A DNA stretch of 36,743 bases, from NCBI GenBank assembly GCA_030531435.1, contig JAUNNN010000022.1, positions 1 through 36,743 of the forward strand, given 5' to 3'. This DNA comes from Lachnospiraceae bacterium. Lineage in GTDB: Bacteria; Bacillota; Clostridia; Lachnospirales; Lachnospiraceae. The position numbers and the translations under genes were made by a program. Below are positions 34,702-36,743 of this stretch, piece after piece (the stretch's first letter is position 1; the number at the start of each line of letters is the position of its first letter). Below the pieces are notes generated by a model, which saw only the letters and a list, made by a program, of their open reading frames with translations, was not told where the DNA came from and made no database searches.

Positions 34702-36159
34702 TTATACGTTAATTTCTGCTTTAACTCCAAGCAACTCTTTATTTGCTTCAAGTATAGGATTAACTACATCCTTTAAGAATACATCAACCTGATATGGAGC
34801 ACGTCCAACATACTTTGATGGGTCCATAGCCTTCTGTAATTCTTCAAGAGTCATGTTAAATGCATCATCAGCTGCAATTAATTCAAGAAGGTTGTTATCA
34901 AGACCTTTCTTTTTAACTGTAGCCCCAGCCTCCATAGAAAGCTCTCTTATTCTCTCATGAAGTACCTGTCTGTCTCCGCCTGCCTTAACAGCATCCATCA
35001 TAATGTTCTCTGTTGCCATGAATGGAAGCTCTGACATAATACGCTTATAAATTACTTTGTCATTTACTACAAGACCATCTACTACATTTATACAAAGATC
35101 AAGTACACCATCAATTGCAAGAAAAGCTTCTGGAACTGAGAGACGCTTATTTGCTGAATCATCTAATGTTCTCTCAAACCACTGTGTAGCTGATGTAATA
35201 GCTGGGTTTAAAGCATCAATCATTACATATCTTGATAATGAGGCAATTCTTTCTGATCTCATAGGATTTCTCTTATAAGCCATTGCTGATGAACCAATCT
35301 GATTCTTTTCAAATGGTTCTTCAACTTCTTTAAGGTGCTGAAGAAGTCTTATATCGTTTGACATCTTATGAGCACTTGCTGCAATTCCTGCAAGAGCATT
35401 AACAACTCTTGTATCAACTTTTCTAGAATATGTCTGACCAGATACTGGATAGCATTCCTTAAATCCCATCTTTGCAGCTATCATTGGATCAATTTTATCA
35501 ATTGTTTCCTGATCCCCGTCAAATAACTCAAGGAAGCTTGCCTGTGTACCTGTAGTACCCTTTGATCCAAGCATCTTCATTGTAGAAATAACGAAGTCAA
35601 GTTCTTCTAAATCAAGTAAAAATTCCTGAAGCCATAAAGTTGCTCTCTTACCTACTGTTGTAGGCTGAGCTGGCTGGAAGTGTGTAAATGCAAGTGTAGG
35701 TAATGATTTGTACTCTTCTGCAAATTTAGCAAGCTCGCCAATAACATTAATGAGTTTCTTACGAACAAGCTTTAAACCTTCTGTCATTACAATAATATCT
35801 GTATTATCACCAACATAACATGATGTAGCACCAAGATGGATAATACCAGCTGCCTTTGGGCACTGAAGACCATATGCATATACATGGCTCATAACATCGT
35901 GTCTTACAAGCTTTTCTCTTGCCTTTGCTTCTTCGTAATTAATGTCATCCATATGTGACTTAAGCTCAGCAATCTGCTCATCTGTAATTCTAGGATTACC
36001 ATCTGCGCCCTTAAGGCCAAGTTCCTTTTCAGTTTCAGCTAAAGCAATCCATAATCTTCTCCATGTTCTAAACTTCATGTCAGGTGAGAAAATGTACTGC
36101 ATTTCCTTACTTGCATAACGTTCTGAAAGTGGGCTTACATACTTGTCTGTTGCACTCAT
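34702..36159 (-). CDS. purB: Adenylosuccinate lyase (animal-like ADSL type)
   Basis: PurB cleaves adenylosuccinate to AMP and SAICAR to AICAR. The 485-residue protein has the fumarase-superfamily signature GSSAMAYKRNPMRSERI and the HLGATSCYVGDNTD block. The N-terminus (SPLSERYASKEM, then FRTWRRLWIALAE) resembles the human ADSL form rather than the Bacillus/E. coli form, and so does the length. Shine-Dalgarno AGAGAGG. It is separated from purA by lysR only. Identification is firm; the ADSL-type assignment is by eye. Confidence 0.95.
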   Translation of the reverse strand: MSATDKYVSPLSERYASKEMQYIFSPDMKFRTWRRLWIALAETEKELGLKGADGNPRITDEQIAELKSHMDDINYEEAKAREKLVRHDVMSHVYAYGLQCPKAAGIIHLGATSCYVGDNTDIIVMTEGLKLVRKKLINVIGELAKFAEEYKSLPTLAFTHFQPAQPTTVGKRATLWLQEFLLDLEELDFVISTMKMLGSKGTTGTQASFLELFDGDQETIDKIDPMIAAKMGFKECYPVSGQTYSRKVDTRVVNALAGIAASAHKMSNDIRLLQHLKEVEEPFEKNQIGSSAMAYKRNPMRSERIASLSRYVMIDALNPAITSATQWFERTLDDSANKRLSVPEAFLAIDGVLDLCINVVDGLVVNDKVIYKRIMSELPFMATENIMMDAVKAGGDRQVLHERIRELSMEAGATVKKKGLDNNLLELIAADDAFNMTLEELQKAMDPSKYVGRAPYQVDVFLKDVVNPILEANKELLGVKAEINV

Positions 36160-36205
36160 TATAAAATCCTCTCTTATATATAAATTTTATTTCTTTTAAA
36201 TTTGT

Positions 36206-36211
36206 AGTATA
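36206..36211 (-). promoter_or_regulatory. Candidate -10 of purB
   Basis: TATACT on the minus strand, about 46 nt before the purB ATG. The best -35 is TTGTAA at 19 bp, so the call is weak. Confidence 0.45.
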
Positions 36212-36266
36212 GCTTTACAAATCACTATAATTACAAAACATATTTACTAATCTACAGGAACTAGTA

Positions 36267-36272
36267 TATAAT
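36267..36272 (+). promoter_or_regulatory. -10 element of the PilZ gene placed for a leaderless transcript
   Basis: A perfect TATAAT ends six bases (ATTCGC) before the ATG, so the expected +1 is the A of the start codon. The -35 could be TTTACT at 18 bp. No Shine-Dalgarno precedes the ATG. Confidence 0.7.
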
Positions 36273-36278
36273 ATTCGC

Positions 36279-36626
36279 ATGTCAGAAAAAAGAGCTAATA
36301 AAAGAATACCGCTTGGAATGTCTATTTCTATATCAGACCTTTATAAAGAAGGTGTTGGTACAATTATGGACTTAGACTCCTCAATAGAAATAACCGATAT
36401 ATCTTCAAAGGGAATCGGTTTTATTTCTAAATGCATTCTTCCAATAGGATATTACTTCATCGCAGATATTGAAGTTTCAAAAGAATATCCTCAAATCATT
36501 ACTGACGTTCGAATTATAAGAAGTCGCGCCATCGACAGAGAAACTTATCATTACGGCGCACAGTTCGTTGCCATTTCTCCAAGCGTAAAGGCTATGCTTG
36601 AACAATACGACAGCGAAAACAATTAA
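36279..36626 (+). CDS. PilZ-domain c-di-GMP-binding protein
   Basis: A stand-alone PilZ protein of 115 residues. The c-di-GMP motifs are present: RxxxR as R5-A-N-K-R9 and (D/N)xSxxG as D40-I-S42-S-K-G45. YGAQFVAISP closes the barrel. It should bind cyclic di-GMP and pass the signal to motility, polysaccharide or adhesion machinery, but no diguanylate cyclase or target gene is near. The ATG has no ribosome binding site and lies six bases after TATAAT. Its stop overlaps the stop of the convergent gene in a shared TTAA. Confidence 0.88.
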   Translation: MSEKRANKRIPLGMSISISDLYKEGVGTIMDLDSSIEITDISSKGIGFISKCILPIGYYFIADIEVSKEYPQIITDVRIIRSRAIDRETYHYGAQFVAISPSVKAMLEQYDSENN

Positions 36627-36743
36627 TCATACTGTTCTACTATTGCAAGTATTTCCTTAGAATACTGTGGATACTGAAGTATCAAATCCTGAATTTCCTT
36701 TTTACCATTTTCAAGATCATATACCTGGAAATCAATACCTTTA
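36623..36743 (-). CDS. C-terminal end of an unidentified gene, cut by the window edge
   Basis: The last 39 codons of a minus-strand frame, ending ...AIVEQYD and stop. The visible part is charged and probably helical (LENGKKEIQDLIL, then YPQYSKEIL). Family not recognisable from this fragment. It overlaps the PilZ gene tail to tail by 4 bp. Confidence 0.55.
   Translation of the reverse strand, partial: KGIDFQVYDLENGKKEIQDLILQYPQYSKEILAIVEQYD

Noticed and set aside
1-36743. CRISPR array, prophage or insertion sequence
   Set aside because: No regularly spaced repeats, transposase, integrase or phage structural genes are found. Gene content is mostly core metabolism.

Overview
This is an AT-rich, gene-dense bacterial chromosome segment that fits the Lachnospiraceae (Clostridia), judged by gene content and order: dnaG–sigA–trmK–nif3-like next to a TGS-containing nucleoside kinase, a type A RNase P RNA of clostridial style, split aspartate carbamoyltransferase (pyrB plus a zinc-binding pyrI), a FliD-like protein, and strong AGGAGG ribosome binding sites almost everywhere. 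The family is an inference; no 16S rRNA gene is present. No phage, insertion sequence or CRISPR array is visible. Most genes lie on the minus strand. The plus-strand genes are the nitroreductase, pyrB, pyrI, pgeF, lysR and a PilZ gene.

Region by region. (1) 1–2.75 kb, minus: a PH-domain protein followed by folE, folP and a fused folB–folK, a compact folate operon ending in a strong terminator. (2) 2.7–4.8 kb, plus: nitroreductase, then pyrB-pyrI, ending in a two-way terminator shared with proA. (3) 4.8–8.3 kb, minus: proA and an orphan membrane hybrid histidine kinase. (4) 8.36–15.85 kb, minus: dgt, dnaG, rpoD (sigA), trmK, a Nif3-like protein, a nucleoside kinase and rnpB, packed almost without gaps. 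(5) 15.9–17.8 kb: pgeF (plus), a tRNA-Leu(CAG) gene whose two ends are mirrored in its flanks, and a FliD-like orphan. (6) 17.8–22.6 kb, minus: a small Cys-ended ORF, a MATE transporter, two G3E (COG0523) GTPases (one His-rich, one fused to a YcgQ-like domain) and a short MurD. (7) 22.7–26.4 kb, minus: an overlapping VWA/metallopeptidase-like – MoxR AAA+ ATPase – leucine-rich-repeat operon. (8) 26.5–28.5 kb, minus: rpsB-tsf with a structured leader; Tsf carries a large insertion. (9) 28.5–33.5 kb, minus: an overlapping purA–HAD–ugd–small membrane protein–TPR operon. (10) 33.7–36.7 kb: lysR between purA and purB, purB of the animal-like ADSL type, a PilZ protein and a cut-off gene at the right edge.

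Most genes are housekeeping. The most unusual signals are regulatory or structural. Three genes (pgeF, the VWA operon, pilZ) have a consensus -10 hexamer 6–7 nt before the ATG and no Shine-Dalgarno site, so they look leaderless. The tRNA-Leu gene is flanked by inverted partial copies of its own ends. A strong hairpin lies inside the first codons of the MATE gene, directly after a small ORF's stop codon. The rpsB promoter is laid over the upstream gene's stop codon and terminator. The best candidate for a poorly described protein system is the MoxR–VWA–LRR operon.
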